A DNA stretch of 64,000 bases from Njordibacter sp905182035 (GCF_047730075.1 NZ_CP159831.1:2418001-2482000), one strand, 5' to 3'. Shown: positions 18,299-27,375, counted from the first letter of the stretch. Notes: a model not told the origin generated them from the letters alone. Program-made: numbers and translations.

Positions 18299-19747
18299 AT
18301 GCAATTACGACGTACTAAAATTGTTGCTACTTTAGGCCCGGCCACAAGTAGCCCAGCAGTTCTCAAAAGTATTATTGCAGCCGGTACCGACGTAGTCAGG
18401 CTAAATTTTTCCCATGGCAGCCCAGCCGATCATAAACAACGAGCAGAAACGGTACTTCAAGCCGCCAAGGAGGTAGGCCGCCACGTAGCCTTGCTGGCAG
18501 ATTTGCAAGGCCCTAAAGTTCGCGTTGCTCGATTTACCAACAACAAAGTGCAACTGCACGAAGGCCAAGAATTTGTATTAGATCCTTCCATGGATCTGGA
18601 AACAGGTACTGAACAAGCCGTAGGTTTGGACTTTCCTGCATTAGGCAAAGACCTCAACAAAGATGACATTCTTTTGCTGGATGACGGTCGCATCGTGCTT
18701 AAGGTTGTTCGTGTAAGCGAAGGGAAAGTCCACACCCAGGTTGAAATTGGTGGCCCACTATCTAATAACAAAGGTATCAATTTACAGGGCGGCGGCTTAT
18801 CAGCACCCGCATTAACAGATAAAGACCGTGCCGACCTAATTACTGCTGCAGAAATTGGCGTAGACTATATTGCCATTTCATTTGTGCGCAATGCAGACGA
18901 TATGCACGAAGCCCGCGCGTTACTTGAAAAAGCTAACAGCAATGCCAGTTTAATTGCCAAAATAGAACGCGCCGAAGCCATTAACCCTGTAGTCCTTGAA
19001 GGTATTATTGAAGCCTCTGAAGGTGTGATGGTGGCCCGAGGCGATCTAGCCGTAGAAATAGGAGATGCTCTATTAGTGGGAGTGCAAAAAGACATCATTA
19101 AACACACACGCCGCCTCAACCGTATTGTCATTACCGCAACACAAATGATGGAGTCTATGATCACTAGTCCCATGCCCACTCGTGCAGAAGTATCTGACGT
19201 TGCCAATGCAGTGATGGATGGCACGGACGCAGTAATGCTGTCTGCCGAAACCGCCGTAGGTGATTTCCCAGCCCAAACTGTAGAAGCCATGGCGAGGGTT
19301 TGCTTGGGCGCTGAGCAACACCACAAAGCTTACAAGTCATCTCACCGGCTTGATATTACCGTACACAGCATTGATGAAAGTGTTGCGTTAAGCGCCATGT
19401 ATGCAGCCAACCACCTAGAAGGGGTTAAAGCCATTATTTGCATGACTCAAACAGGCAAGACCCCACTACTCATGTCACGCATACGCTCAGTCATACCCAT
19501 CTTTGCCTTTACCCCACAAGCGGAAACCCAGCGCCGTGTATGCCTATACCGAGGAGTAATTACTCACCCTTTCGATTCTGAAGTATTGGATAACGCCAAG
19601 GTCAACCATATTGCTGTGGAGCAACTTAAAGAATTAGGTGTGGTGCAAGATGGCGACATCGTACTTATTACCAAAGGTGATTACGTCAAGGCCCATGGCG
19701 GCACTAATACGTTAAAAGTAGTGCGCGTGGGCAATCACATTCAGTAA
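18299..19747 (+). CDS. pyk: Pyruvate kinase
   Basis: Pyruvate kinase converts phosphoenolpyruvate and ADP to pyruvate and ATP. Motifs are RRTKIVATLGPATSS at the start, RLNFSHG, the active-site IAKIERAEAI and MVARGDLAVEIG. I chose the ATG at 18299 (482 residues), which gives the family's normal N-terminus; an upstream GTG at 18242 would add nineteen residues with no family match. Same direction as gap and probably co-transcribed. It is convergent with the degP-type gene, 17 bases away. Confidence 0.96.
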   Translation: MQLRRTKIVATLGPATSSPAVLKSIIAAGTDVVRLNFSHGSPADHKQRAETVLQAAKEVGRHVALLADLQGPKVRVARFTNNKVQLHEGQEFVLDPSMDLETGTEQAVGLDFPALGKDLNKDDILLLDDGRIVLKVVRVSEGKVHTQVEIGGPLSNNKGINLQGGGLSAPALTDKDRADLITAAEIGVDYIAISFVRNADDMHEARALLEKANSNASLIAKIERAEAINPVVLEGIIEASEGVMVARGDLAVEIGDALLVGVQKDIIKHTRRLNRIVITATQMMESMITSPMPTRAEVSDVANAVMDGTDAVMLSAETAVGDFPAQTVEAMARVCLGAEQHHKAYKSSHRLDITVHSIDESVALSAMYAANHLEGVKAIICMTQTGKTPLLMSRIRSVIPIFAFTPQAETQRRVCLYRGVITHPFDSEVLDNAKVNHIAVEQLKELGVVQDGDIVLITKGDYVKAHGGTNTLKVVRVGNHIQ

Positions 19748-19764
19748 ATGGCCTTTCTCTGTTT

Positions 19765-21189
19765 TTATTGATTCAAACGAAAAGCCACAAACAGCGGTCT
19801 GCCCTCACGCACAATACGCAGCGAAATAGAACGTTGAGTAGGCAAGGCTGCTGCCAACTCAACAAACTGCTTTACGCTGGCAATACGTTGATTGGCCATG
19901 CTAGTAATGACATCTCCAGCCTTTAAACCCAACTCCTGAGCTACGCCAGCATCCACTTCTATAATTTCTATGCCATTACGGATACGCCATTCCTGCGCCT
20001 TTTCTGGCGCCAAGACTGCCACGCGCAATCCAATTCGTTCAACATACTGGCCTTGCTGAGCAGGGTTTAGGATACCCGCTACGTTTTTAGGCAGGTGTCC
20101 AATCACCACATCAACCTCTATACTTTTACCGTCTCTTACTAACTGGATAACTATGAGCTTTTCCGGTGCTATGGCACCTATAAAATGTGCCACTTGGGCA
20201 GACATGACAATGTCATGGCCATCGACCTGGGTGATTACATCTCCTGCTTGCAGGCCAGCCGCTAAGGCTGGGCTCTTGTCTAAAACTTGAGCAATTAACG
20301 CCCCTGCCGCTTTATCCAAACCAAAAGATTCTGCCAGGTCTTGGCTAACTTCTTGAATTTGCACACCCAGCCAACCTCGCGCCACCTCACCTGTTTCTCT
20401 TAACTGAGCAACTACAGAGATAGCTGTGTTACTAGGAATGGCAAAGCTAAGTCCCATAAAACCACCTGAGCGAGTATAAATTTGAGAATTAATACCTACT
20501 ACTTCGCCGTCCAAGTTAAACAAAGGACCACCTGAATTACCTGGATTTATAGCTACGTCTGTTTGGATAAAAGGCACATAGGTTTCCGAACGCAGGCTAC
20601 GGCCCTTGGCACTGACAATGCCGGCAGTGACCGAATAATCAAACCCAAATGGAGAACCAATAGCTAGCACCCACTCACCGACCTTAAGCTGGTCAGAGTC
20701 GGCCATTGTAAGGTAGGGTAAACCTTCAGCTTCAATTTTTAATAAAGCTAAGTCAGAACGTGGGTCGGTGCCAACCAACTCTGCTTCCATTTCACGGCGA
20801 TCACTCAAAGCGACAATGATTTTATCAGCGTCCTTTACCACGTGATGGTTGGTTAATATGTATCCGTCCTCACTAATCAAAAAACCCGAACCAGAGGACC
20901 GTGCCTTAGGTGCCTGCCCTTGTTGTGGTGATTTTTGTTGTGGAAACTGGCGTTCAAAGAAGTGTTTGAATATCTCCGGCAACTGCTCTTGGCCTGGCAG
21001 TGCAAATTGACTCCCTGCAGGTTTTTGGCTGGCGACCCTAGAAGTACTAATGTTCACAACAGCCGGAGATGCCTCCTCAACTAAGCGTGTGAAATCCGGC
21101 AACTGTCCAGCCTGCGCAAGACTTGACCAAAGCAAGGAGAGCAGTAATACAGGAAGAAGTTTATAGTTCAAAGATACTAGCTTGGTCAT
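19765..21189 (-). CDS. degP: DegP/MucD-type periplasmic serine protease (HtrA family)
   Basis: A periplasmic quality-control protease and chaperone. A signal peptide covers residues 1-27 (hydrophobic LLPVLLLSLLW, cleavage after AQA). The chymotrypsin-like domain has His116 in TNHHVV, Asp146 in RSDLALLK and Ser219 in GNSGGP, a complete triad. Two PDZ domains follow, roughly 255-350 and 370-465. Length of 474 residues matches MucD. As in Pseudomonas mucD it is the last gene of the sigma-E operon, but a 136-base gap to rseC may hold an additional promoter. Confidence 0.95.
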   Translation of the reverse strand: MTKLVSLNYKLLPVLLLSLLWSSLAQAGQLPDFTRLVEEASPAVVNISTSRVASQKPAGSQFALPGQEQLPEIFKHFFERQFPQQKSPQQGQAPKARSSGSGFLISEDGYILTNHHVVKDADKIIVALSDRREMEAELVGTDPRSDLALLKIEAEGLPYLTMADSDQLKVGEWVLAIGSPFGFDYSVTAGIVSAKGRSLRSETYVPFIQTDVAINPGNSGGPLFNLDGEVVGINSQIYTRSGGFMGLSFAIPSNTAISVVAQLRETGEVARGWLGVQIQEVSQDLAESFGLDKAAGALIAQVLDKSPALAAGLQAGDVITQVDGHDIVMSAQVAHFIGAIAPEKLIVIQLVRDGKSIEVDVVIGHLPKNVAGILNPAQQGQYVERIGLRVAVLAPEKAQEWRIRNGIEIIEVDAGVAQELGLKAGDVITSMANQRIASVKQFVELAAALPTQRSISLRIVREGRPLFVAFRLNQ

Positions 21190-21325
21190 GACGCAGTTCC
21201 TCTACAATCAAAATTGATAACTATGGAGCATACGATAGTTTTGTATAATCAGAGTCAATTTCGACCATCCTTTACAAAGTTTTGCAGTTAACAAAGCTAT
21301 TTAACGAAGTTTGTCACTGACAAAA

Positions 21326-21826
21326 TTATTCTGACGTAAAGTAAAGTTCTTGTACCTGATCTAACCGCTGCTGGCGCAAAATCATTGGCTGCCACTGGTT
21401 GGAACTTAAAACGGCATCACTTTGGCTATACCAACGCAACAATAACAAACCAAGACCTAAACCCAATAATGCAGCAACAACTGCAGCTGGCTCAGAAAGA
21501 GCCCCCCATTGAGCCAACGAAGCAAATGCCAGCATAATCATTAGCGGCATGGCAAAGGTTAACAAGCTGGCTTTGATAAAGGCTTTTTGAGGGATACCGA
21601 GGACCACTTCATCACCCACATTTAGGGCCATGTCTTGGGGTAGAGGTAATTCGATACGCGAACGTTTGCAGTCCGTGGCTTGATTCATAAGTCGCTGGCC
21701 ACAGCCACTTTTCATGCTACAAGAATTACAGGTACTAAGACGTATGGTATCTAGCCAAACCGTGGTCTGATCAATGGCGTGGACATGAGCAACTTGCTCA
21801 ATCATAGAATCTTGTGCATTAGACAT
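21326..21826 (-). CDS. rseC: RseC/MucC-like SoxR-reducing system protein
   Basis: A 166-residue inner-membrane protein of the RseC family, linked to sigma-E regulation and to reduction of SoxR. An N-terminal cysteine cluster has Cys33, Cys36, Cys42 and Cys53 (STCNSCSMKSGCG), typical of the family. Two membrane helices follow at about 86-105 and 110-130. AGGG lies seven bases before the ATG. It is 28 bases downstream of the anti-sigma gene. Confidence 0.9.
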   Translation of the reverse strand: MSNAQDSMIEQVAHVHAIDQTTVWLDTIRLSTCNSCSMKSGCGQRLMNQATDCKRSRIELPLPQDMALNVGDEVVLGIPQKAFIKASLLTFAMPLMIMLAFASLAQWGALSEPAAVVAALLGLGLGLLLLRWYSQSDAVLSSNQWQPMILRQQRLDQVQELYFTSE

Positions 21827-21854
21827 GATGCAGCCCTGCGATCTTACGAGGTGT

Positions 21855-22718
21855 TTATTGAGGCGTTAAGGATACCACAGAGCTCGCCACTTGCTCGCCT
21901 TCCGCTAAACTTAATTGGCCTACTAGGGTCACAAACATTTGCTCGCCGTTATGAACCATAGACTGGCCCAAGACCAAATTGGAACCTGCAAAAGCGTGGC
22001 CCTCAGCAATAGTGCGCCCATTCAGCCCTTCAACATAAAGGGTAAAAGTAGCATCGCCATTGCTATAAGTCAGCACTTCTCTTGCGGCTTGGTCTGAAAC
22101 ATCTAGACTACGCTGCGTTAATACAAACCCTACTGGCAGCGTTGCTGCTAACCAGTGTGCTTCTGCCGCATTAGCTGCTTCCAAAGGTGCAGGTAAGCGA
22201 ATGATTTTATTGGTGTTTTCAGCTGTAGAATAAGATGAGCCTGTGCTAGACAAGGCAATACTATTATTGCTATACCTTGGCTCTAACAAAACTACACCTT
22301 GCTGTGCAGGAATTACTTGTGGCTGAACTGCCACACCAATACGCTGAGCACCCAATACCATAACCATGGTGACACTTGCCGCTACCGCTAACCCAGCAAC
22401 AGGTTGCCAGAATCGATCAAACTTGCTGATTTTTGATGCCGTGAGCGAGTTCGAGTAAGATGACGATTGAGTATAAGTTGCCTCTGCATCAATTGCATTC
22501 CGCACACGGTGCGCCAAATCAATTTCTAATGAGGCCTGAGTTGCTTCACGCTTTAGGGCCGCGCTAGCAAGCTGATAGCGTGCCCATTGCAACCTCACTT
22601 GCTCATCGTCTTGACTGGCTTTAAGCACACGCTGAAGCTCTAGTGGCTGGGCAGCATCATCCATCACTGCAGATAATGATTCGCGTATTGACTGAGCATT
22701 GATTTTAGTGGGTGTCAA
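21855..22718 (-). CDS. rseA: Anti-sigma-E factor RseA (MucA-like) fused to an RseB/MucB C-terminal domain
   Basis: The N-terminal part is a MucA/RseA cytoplasmic anti-sigma domain (SIRESLSAVMDDA, LQWARYQLASAALKRE), followed by one membrane helix of about 21 residues (WQPVAGLAVAASVTMVMVLG). The periplasmic end, about the last 100 residues (WLAATLPVGFVLTQRS, then TLYVEGLNG and MFVTLVGQL), matches the RseB/MucB C-terminal domain that binds RseA. The RseB N-terminal lipid-sensing domain is missing and no separate rseB is present before rseC. I chose a TTG start at 22718 with AGGA nine bases upstream (287 residues), which aligns with the MucA N-terminus; a longer TTG frame reaches 22778. Confidence 0.8.
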   Translation of the reverse strand: MTPTKINAQSIRESLSAVMDDAAQPLELQRVLKASQDDEQVRLQWARYQLASAALKREATQASLEIDLAHRVRNAIDAEATYTQSSSYSNSLTASKISKFDRFWQPVAGLAVAASVTMVMVLGAQRIGVAVQPQVIPAQQGVVLLEPRYSNNSIALSSTGSSYSTAENTNKIIRLPAPLEAANAAEAHWLAATLPVGFVLTQRSLDVSDQAAREVLTYSNGDATFTLYVEGLNGRTIAEGHAFAGSNLVLGQSMVHNGEQMFVTLVGQLSLAEGEQVASSVVSLTPQ

Positions 22719-22808
22719 AAGATCGTTTCCTAAATTTAACTTACTGAATTTGGACGTCAAAAAGGACGTTTGGTTCAATTTAATTTTTCAAAGCCTTGAA
22801 ATAGATCG

Positions 22809-23411
22809 CTAATCACGATCCATAAGCTTTGCCACTTCTTTGTCTATGGCATCTCGAGCACGAAATATACGTGAACGCACGGTGCCAACAGGACAATCCA
22901 TCACTTCGGCAATTTGCTCATAGCTCATGCCTTCAAACTCCCTCAGGGTTAATGCTGTCTTTAGGTCATCTGGCAATTTTTCTAGGGTGGCAAACACTTT
23001 GTCTTGTAATTGATCACGAGCCATGAGGTTTTCGGGGGTATCAACGTCAGCCATAATGTCTGCACTGCCGTAGTCACCGTATTCGTTGGCTTCTACATCC
23101 ACATCAGGTGGTCTGCGATTACGTGCCACTAAATAGTTTTTTGCAGTGTTAATTGCAATCCGGTAAAGCCATGTATAAAACTGGCTATCACCGCGGAAAT
23201 TAGCCAACGCACGGTAGGCTTTAATAAATGCCTCTTGGCTTACATCCATGGCCTCATGGTGATCTTTCACGTAACGGCCCACTAAACTAATAATTTTGTG
23301 CTGATATTTAAGCACTAGCAAATCAAAGGCACGCTTATCGCCAGCTTGTACTCGTTCGACAAGCTGTTGATCTGATGGGGCGGTCGACGGCAAAGCCTTT
23401 ACATTAGGCAC
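22809..23411 (-). CDS. rpoE: Extracytoplasmic stress sigma factor RpoE (AlgU)
   Basis: Sigma-E directs transcription of envelope-stress genes and is held at the membrane by RseA. Region 2 (about 25-95) includes QEAFIKAYRALANFRGDSQF and YTWLYRIAINTAKNYL; region 4 (about 140-190) includes LREFEGMSYEQIAEVMDCP and GTVRSRIFRAR. Length of 200 residues is normal. The start is GTG with AAGGA seven bases upstream. First gene of rpoE-rseA-rseC-degP; nadB is divergent, as in Pseudomonas. I could not pick out a convincing sigma-E autoregulated promoter. Confidence 0.97.
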   Translation of the reverse strand: MPNVKALPSTAPSDQQLVERVQAGDKRAFDLLVLKYQHKIISLVGRYVKDHHEAMDVSQEAFIKAYRALANFRGDSQFYTWLYRIAINTAKNYLVARNRRPPDVDVEANEYGDYGSADIMADVDTPENLMARDQLQDKVFATLEKLPDDLKTALTLREFEGMSYEQIAEVMDCPVGTVRSRIFRARDAIDKEVAKLMDRD

Positions 23412-23561
23412 TTAGATTTCCTTATCTAGACTGCTGTAAGTATACAATTAACAAAATACTTCCAATTGAACAATAGAATAACAGTACAACAGATTAACCC
23501 AGCTGGCGCGAAATTCAAGTCACATCTGGCGAGTTAAGACTTATATCGTACTCTATAAGCG

Positions 23562-23590
23562 TTTAACCCTGCCTCTGTCCACGCTATAAT
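23562..23590 (+). promoter_or_regulatory. Putative sigma-70 promoter for nadB
   Basis: A perfect TATAAT (23585-23590) sits 17 bases after a weak -35, TTTAAC (23562-23567). It is 32 bases before the chosen nadB ATG. Confidence 0.5.
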
Positions 23591-23622
23591 GGGTTACCCT
23601 GACAAATTTGTTAAACTACCCT

Positions 23623-25227
23623 ATGCAACAAGACTTCCAATACGATGTACTTATCATTGGTTCAGGTGCGGCCGGGCTCAGTTTGGGTTTACAGTTAGCT
23701 ACTACCAAAAAAGTAGCCGTGATCAGTAAAGATGAATTAAATGCTGGCTCCTCAGCTTGGGCGCAAGGTGGCATTGCGGCGGTACTAGATCAACAAGACC
23801 GCATCGACAATCATATCCAAGACACCCTTATTGCAGGTGCCAACCTTGGTAATCCAGAAGCTATACAGTTCACCGTAAAGCAAGCCAAAGCCAGCGTAGA
23901 CTGGCTTATTGAACAGCGCGTGCCTTTCACCCAAGACCGGCATGATGCCTCGGGTTACCACCTAACCCAGGAAGGCGGTCATAGCCATCGCCGCATTATT
24001 CATGCCGCAGACTGGACAGGACTCGCTGTGACTAATACCCTGCTTGAACGCGCCACAGAAGCCCCAAACTTGCATTTATTATGCCATCAAGTGGCCGTAG
24101 ACCTTATCACACATGCCAAGCTAGGCATGCCTGGCAACCGTTGTTTAGGTGCCTATGTGCTGAATCAAAAAACTGGTCACGTGAATACCTTTAAGGCTCA
24201 GTGTGTCATTTTAGCAACAGGTGGCGCCAGTAAGGTTTACCTCTACACCAGCAACCCAGACGGCTCATCTGGCGATGGCATTGCCATGGCTTGGCGAGCA
24301 GGTTGTCGAGTAGCCAACATGGAATTTAACCAATTTCACCCCACTTGCCTCTATCACACACAAGCAAAATCATTTCTAATATCCGAAGCTATACGCGGTG
24401 AAGGTGGCAAGCTAATACTGGCTAATGGCGAGCCTTTTATGCAGCGTTTCGATGAACGTTTAGAACTCGCTCCGAGAGATATCGTTGCCCGTGCCATAGA
24501 CCATGAAATGAAACGTCTTGGTGATGACTGCGTTTATCTAGACATTAGCCACCGTGGCCGAGAGTTTATACAATCCCACTTCCCCACCATTTATCAGCGC
24601 TGCATGGACCTTGGTATCGACATTGCCACCGACCCCATCCCAGTTGTTCCTGCAGCCCACTATACCTGCGGTGGCATTATCACCAACCAAGATGGCATGA
24701 CTGACATCGAAGGCCTTTACGCCGTAGGTGAAACAGCGTTCACAGGGTTACATGGCGCCAACCGCTTGGCGAGCAATTCATTACTCGAATGTTTTGTATA
24801 TGGCCACGCTGCAGCTCGACACATTGAAACTAATTGGACAGAAGCCGCACTAAGCAGTGTTATTCCACCGTGGGATGAAAGCCAAGTGAAAGATTCCGAT
24901 GAAGATGTCATCATTTCCCATAATTGGGACGAGTTACGTCGTTTTATGTGGGATTACGTGGGAATTGTACGGACGGACAAACGCTTGACTCGAGCCCAGC
25001 ACCGCGTGGAAATGTTGTTGAGTGAAATTAATGAGTTTTATAGCAATTACCGCATCAGTGGCGATCTCATTGAGCTGCGTAATTTAGCCTTAGTGGCATC
25101 CATCATTATCCACAGCGCCCAGCAACGCAAAGAAAGCCGTGGCTTACACTACACCTTAGATTACCCCCACACCTTGCCTGTGGCCCGCAACACCATTTTG
25201 ACGCCGTCTAATTTTGATTGGCATTAG
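23623..25227 (+). CDS. nadB: L-aspartate oxidase
   Basis: NadB oxidises L-aspartate to iminoaspartate in the first step of NAD synthesis, with FAD. The FAD-binding GSGAAGLSLGLQLA is at the N-terminus, and the succinate dehydrogenase-like blocks SSAWAQGGIAAV, EGGHSHRRIIHA and the conserved GLYAVGE and GANRLASNSLLEC are present. I use ATG 23623 (534 residues); a TTG at 23608 would overlap the promoter leader and adds five residues. Its 3' end overlaps convergent ygfX by 20 bases. Confidence 0.97.
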   Translation: MQQDFQYDVLIIGSGAAGLSLGLQLATTKKVAVISKDELNAGSSAWAQGGIAAVLDQQDRIDNHIQDTLIAGANLGNPEAIQFTVKQAKASVDWLIEQRVPFTQDRHDASGYHLTQEGGHSHRRIIHAADWTGLAVTNTLLERATEAPNLHLLCHQVAVDLITHAKLGMPGNRCLGAYVLNQKTGHVNTFKAQCVILATGGASKVYLYTSNPDGSSGDGIAMAWRAGCRVANMEFNQFHPTCLYHTQAKSFLISEAIRGEGGKLILANGEPFMQRFDERLELAPRDIVARAIDHEMKRLGDDCVYLDISHRGREFIQSHFPTIYQRCMDLGIDIATDPIPVVPAAHYTCGGIITNQDGMTDIEGLYAVGETAFTGLHGANRLASNSLLECFVYGHAAARHIETNWTEAALSSVIPPWDESQVKDSDEDVIISHNWDELRRFMWDYVGIVRTDKRLTRAQHRVEMLLSEINEFYSNYRISGDLIELRNLALVASIIIHSAQQRKESRGLHYTLDYPHTLPVARNTILTPSNFDWH

Positions 25228-25651
25228 GGTTTTGGTTATGCCAACGGCCGAATACTCTTAGTTTACGAAGCACATCTGCTGGACCACTATCAGCCATTAA
25301 GGGCCACCAAAATTTACGCCCATCTGCAGCTATTATATGCAGGGTAATAAAGTAAGGGTTAAAGGCAGACTTAGTCATAATACGTCCACTCACCTGATCA
25401 CCATTTTTTAAATAGCAACAAACCTCATCTGGCGTCCAGCTCATTGCTACCACACTAGTGTTAGATTTGAGCCAGGCGTAACGCCACACCCAACGGCCAA
25501 TCACTACTGCTGCCAACGCTGGATACACTAGTGCAAGCCAAGACCAGTTAAACATACCCATGCCACACAGACTCAACACCACCCATACCATCGCGGAGAC
25601 TCGAGCAAGATGTACCGAAGCCTTAAGCTGGAATTTGGCTCGACTTAGCAT
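25208..25651 (-). CDS. ygfX: YgfX (CptA)-like membrane protein
   Basis: A 147-residue inner-membrane protein of the YgfX family, which in E. coli is encoded with SdhE and has been described as a modulator of cell division proteins. Two adjacent membrane segments lie at about 18-36 and 38-56 (VWVVLSLCGMGMF, WLALVYPALAAVVIG). The C-terminal cytoplasmic part ends in the RVFGRW segment. Its start overlaps the end of sdhE by 29 bases, the usual coupling. Family identity is from position and pattern; sequence conservation is low. Confidence 0.8.
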   Translation of the reverse strand: MLSRAKFQLKASVHLARVSAMVWVVLSLCGMGMFNWSWLALVYPALAAVVIGRWVWRYAWLKSNTSVVAMSWTPDEVCCYLKNGDQVSGRIMTKSAFNPYFITLHIIAADGRKFWWPLMADSGPADVLRKLRVFGRWHNQNPNANQN

Positions 25652-25889
25652 AGTCTTTCACTTGCTTAACCATAGCGGCTAGTTCTTTATCGCTACTAGT
25701 GGCGTGACCCATAAACCAGGTAAACAAGTCGGGGTCTTGCTGGCTTAATAGACGCACATAAATTTGCTGCTGGTCAGCGCTAATTAATGGCAACGCATGC
25801 ACGGCAAATGGCCCTAGCAAAATATCTAACTCCCACATGCCACGGCGGCTATGCCAAACTTGTCGCTTTAATTCTGTTTCGTTCAACAT
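25623..25889 (-). CDS. sdhE: Succinate dehydrogenase flavinylation factor SdhE (YgfY)
   Basis: SdhE helps attach FAD covalently to SdhA. The signature WHSRRGMWELD holds the conserved RGxxE motif, followed by the usual small four-helix fold. I use ATG 25889 (88 residues) with GAGGA five bases upstream; the longer frame to 25910 includes that ribosome site. It leads the sdhE-ygfX pair and is divergent from ygfZ. Confidence 0.93.
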   Translation of the reverse strand: MLNETELKRQVWHSRRGMWELDILLGPFAVHALPLISADQQQIYVRLLSQQDPDLFTWFMGHATSSDKELAAMVKQVKDYAKSSQIPA

Positions 25890-25993
25890 TGAATTCCTCT
25901 GTCGTAACACATACCATAGACACTAAGCTTTCATTTTAGCGCAAACTGTCAACGCATGCCTGTTAGGCATCAAATTTTAGATCACTTAAAACC

Positions 25994-26950
25994 ATGAAAC
26001 AGACCTATTTTTGTCCATTAAATCATTTTGGCAGTGTTAGCTTAACCGGCCAAGATGCAAAAACATTTTTACAAGGCCAAGTTACCTGTGACGTAAGTAA
26101 CGTCAGCACATCACAAGGCCAAGCTGGCGCTTACTGCACCCCAAAAGGCAACGTTATTGCCAACTTCGACTTAGTAGCACATACGGATACTCTGCTGCTG
26201 CACATGCCCTTAAGCATGGTGGATACTGTGCAAAAGGCCATGGCTAAGTACATTGTATTTTCTAACGCAGACCTCCACGATGCCAGTACTGACTGGTGCC
26301 GTTTCGCTGTGTGGGGTGACGATGCCATAGCCTGTATTAATGACATTTTTGGCTCGGTGCCAGAGAGCCACCTTACCACTGTTCAAAACCAAGACCGTTT
26401 GGCTTGGAGCAACAACGCAGACAGCAGCGAATTCATTGTCTATTGTCACCCCAATACTAAAGCACAGGTCACAGCCACTTTAGAGCAGTGGGCTAGTTTA
26501 ACAGAAGTGCATGCTTGGGAAGCTCGGCAAATCAATCAAGGGCTGGTTTACGTCACTCCAGACATCAGCGACAGCTACGTACCACAAATGCTTAATTTAC
26601 AGGCCACAGGTGCCATCAACTTTAACAAGGGCTGTTACACTGGCCAAGAAATTGTGGCGCGAATGCAGTACTTAGGCAAACTTAAGCGCCATTTATTTAT
26701 CGGCCAAGTAACCACAAATCACGCTTTAGAAGTGGGCCAACAAATTAATGCTAGTAAACGAAAAAATGTAGGCCGCATCACTAGTTTTTCTACTACTGGC
26801 GAAAATACTTACACTTTTACCGCAGTCATTAATATTTCGGAGGCGCAGGACAATCAGCTGCACTTGCATGAACAAGAGGGCACTGCCATTTCCCTGTTGC
26901 CACTGCCCTATGAAATTGATCCACAAGTATTCGAGCGCATTAGGCTCTAA
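25994..26950 (+). CDS. ygfZ: Folate-dependent Fe-S/tRNA modification factor YgfZ
   Basis: YgfZ supports a subset of iron-sulfur enzymes such as MiaB and binds tetrahydrofolate. The family signature NKGCYTGQEIVARMQYLG contains the essential cysteine. The N-terminal LTGQDAKTFLQGQVTCDV and the aminomethyltransferase-like fold fit. Length of 318 residues is normal. It is divergent from sdhE, a common arrangement in this group, and convergent with the small membrane gene that follows. Confidence 0.94.
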   Translation: MKQTYFCPLNHFGSVSLTGQDAKTFLQGQVTCDVSNVSTSQGQAGAYCTPKGNVIANFDLVAHTDTLLLHMPLSMVDTVQKAMAKYIVFSNADLHDASTDWCRFAVWGDDAIACINDIFGSVPESHLTTVQNQDRLAWSNNADSSEFIVYCHPNTKAQVTATLEQWASLTEVHAWEARQINQGLVYVTPDISDSYVPQMLNLQATGAINFNKGCYTGQEIVARMQYLGKLKRHLFIGQVTTNHALEVGQQINASKRKNVGRITSFSTTGENTYTFTAVINISEAQDNQLHLHEQEGTAISLLPLPYEIDPQVFERIRL

Positions 26951-26962
26951 ATAGAGTTGGAA

Positions 26963-27334
26963 TTATGGTTGATGTGAGTTTTTACGCCGCACCAGAATAC
27001 GAGTGGCTATAGCGATTGGCATAGCATTGAAAAAGATCAAGGTGCTCAAAATCACTCGCATCAAGTCGCTGCCGTCCCGGTAGTGGGTCTTGTTGCCAGC
27101 CAGATAGGCTTGGTAGCAGTGGTCTGATCCATCAAGAGGCAAGAAGGTATAATTAATCACCCACTCCAATAAACGCCAGTAATTTTGCCTCGCAGGGTTA
27201 GCATGACGGGCATTGTAACCCACTCGTGCGGAAATGGTTGAGTCCGCATAACCACCAGCCAAGGCGTTACCTAACTGGTCAATTGCAATGAGCACGGTAT
27301 AGAGCCAGCCGCGATAAACTGATGTGTCTGCCAT
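26963..27334 (-). CDS. Small membrane protein of a phage-type family, function unknown
   Basis: A 123-residue protein. The N-terminal block VLIAIDQLGNALAGGYADST leading into ISAR, and the later HCYQAY, match a pattern I recall in small proteins of tailed phages and prophages (IALDQ..N...GG.pDeTiSaR...HC). The C-terminal region has a membrane helix at about 91-112 (VILSTLIFFNAMPIAIATRI) and a basic tail. No other phage gene is nearby; its neighbours are ygfZ and ung. No function is assigned. Confidence 0.6.
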   Translation of the reverse strand: MADTSVYRGWLYTVLIAIDQLGNALAGGYADSTISARVGYNARHANPARQNYWRLLEWVINYTFLPLDGSDHCYQAYLAGNKTHYRDGSDLMRVILSTLIFFNAMPIAIATRILVRRKNSHQP

Positions 27335-27375
27335 GATTAAATCCTGTATTTACACAACTATAAGCATAGCAGATA

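Noticed and set aside
23412..23607. Sigma-E autoregulatory promoter before rpoE
   Set aside because: No convincing GAACTT-like -35 with a properly spaced TCnnA -10 was found on the minus strand.
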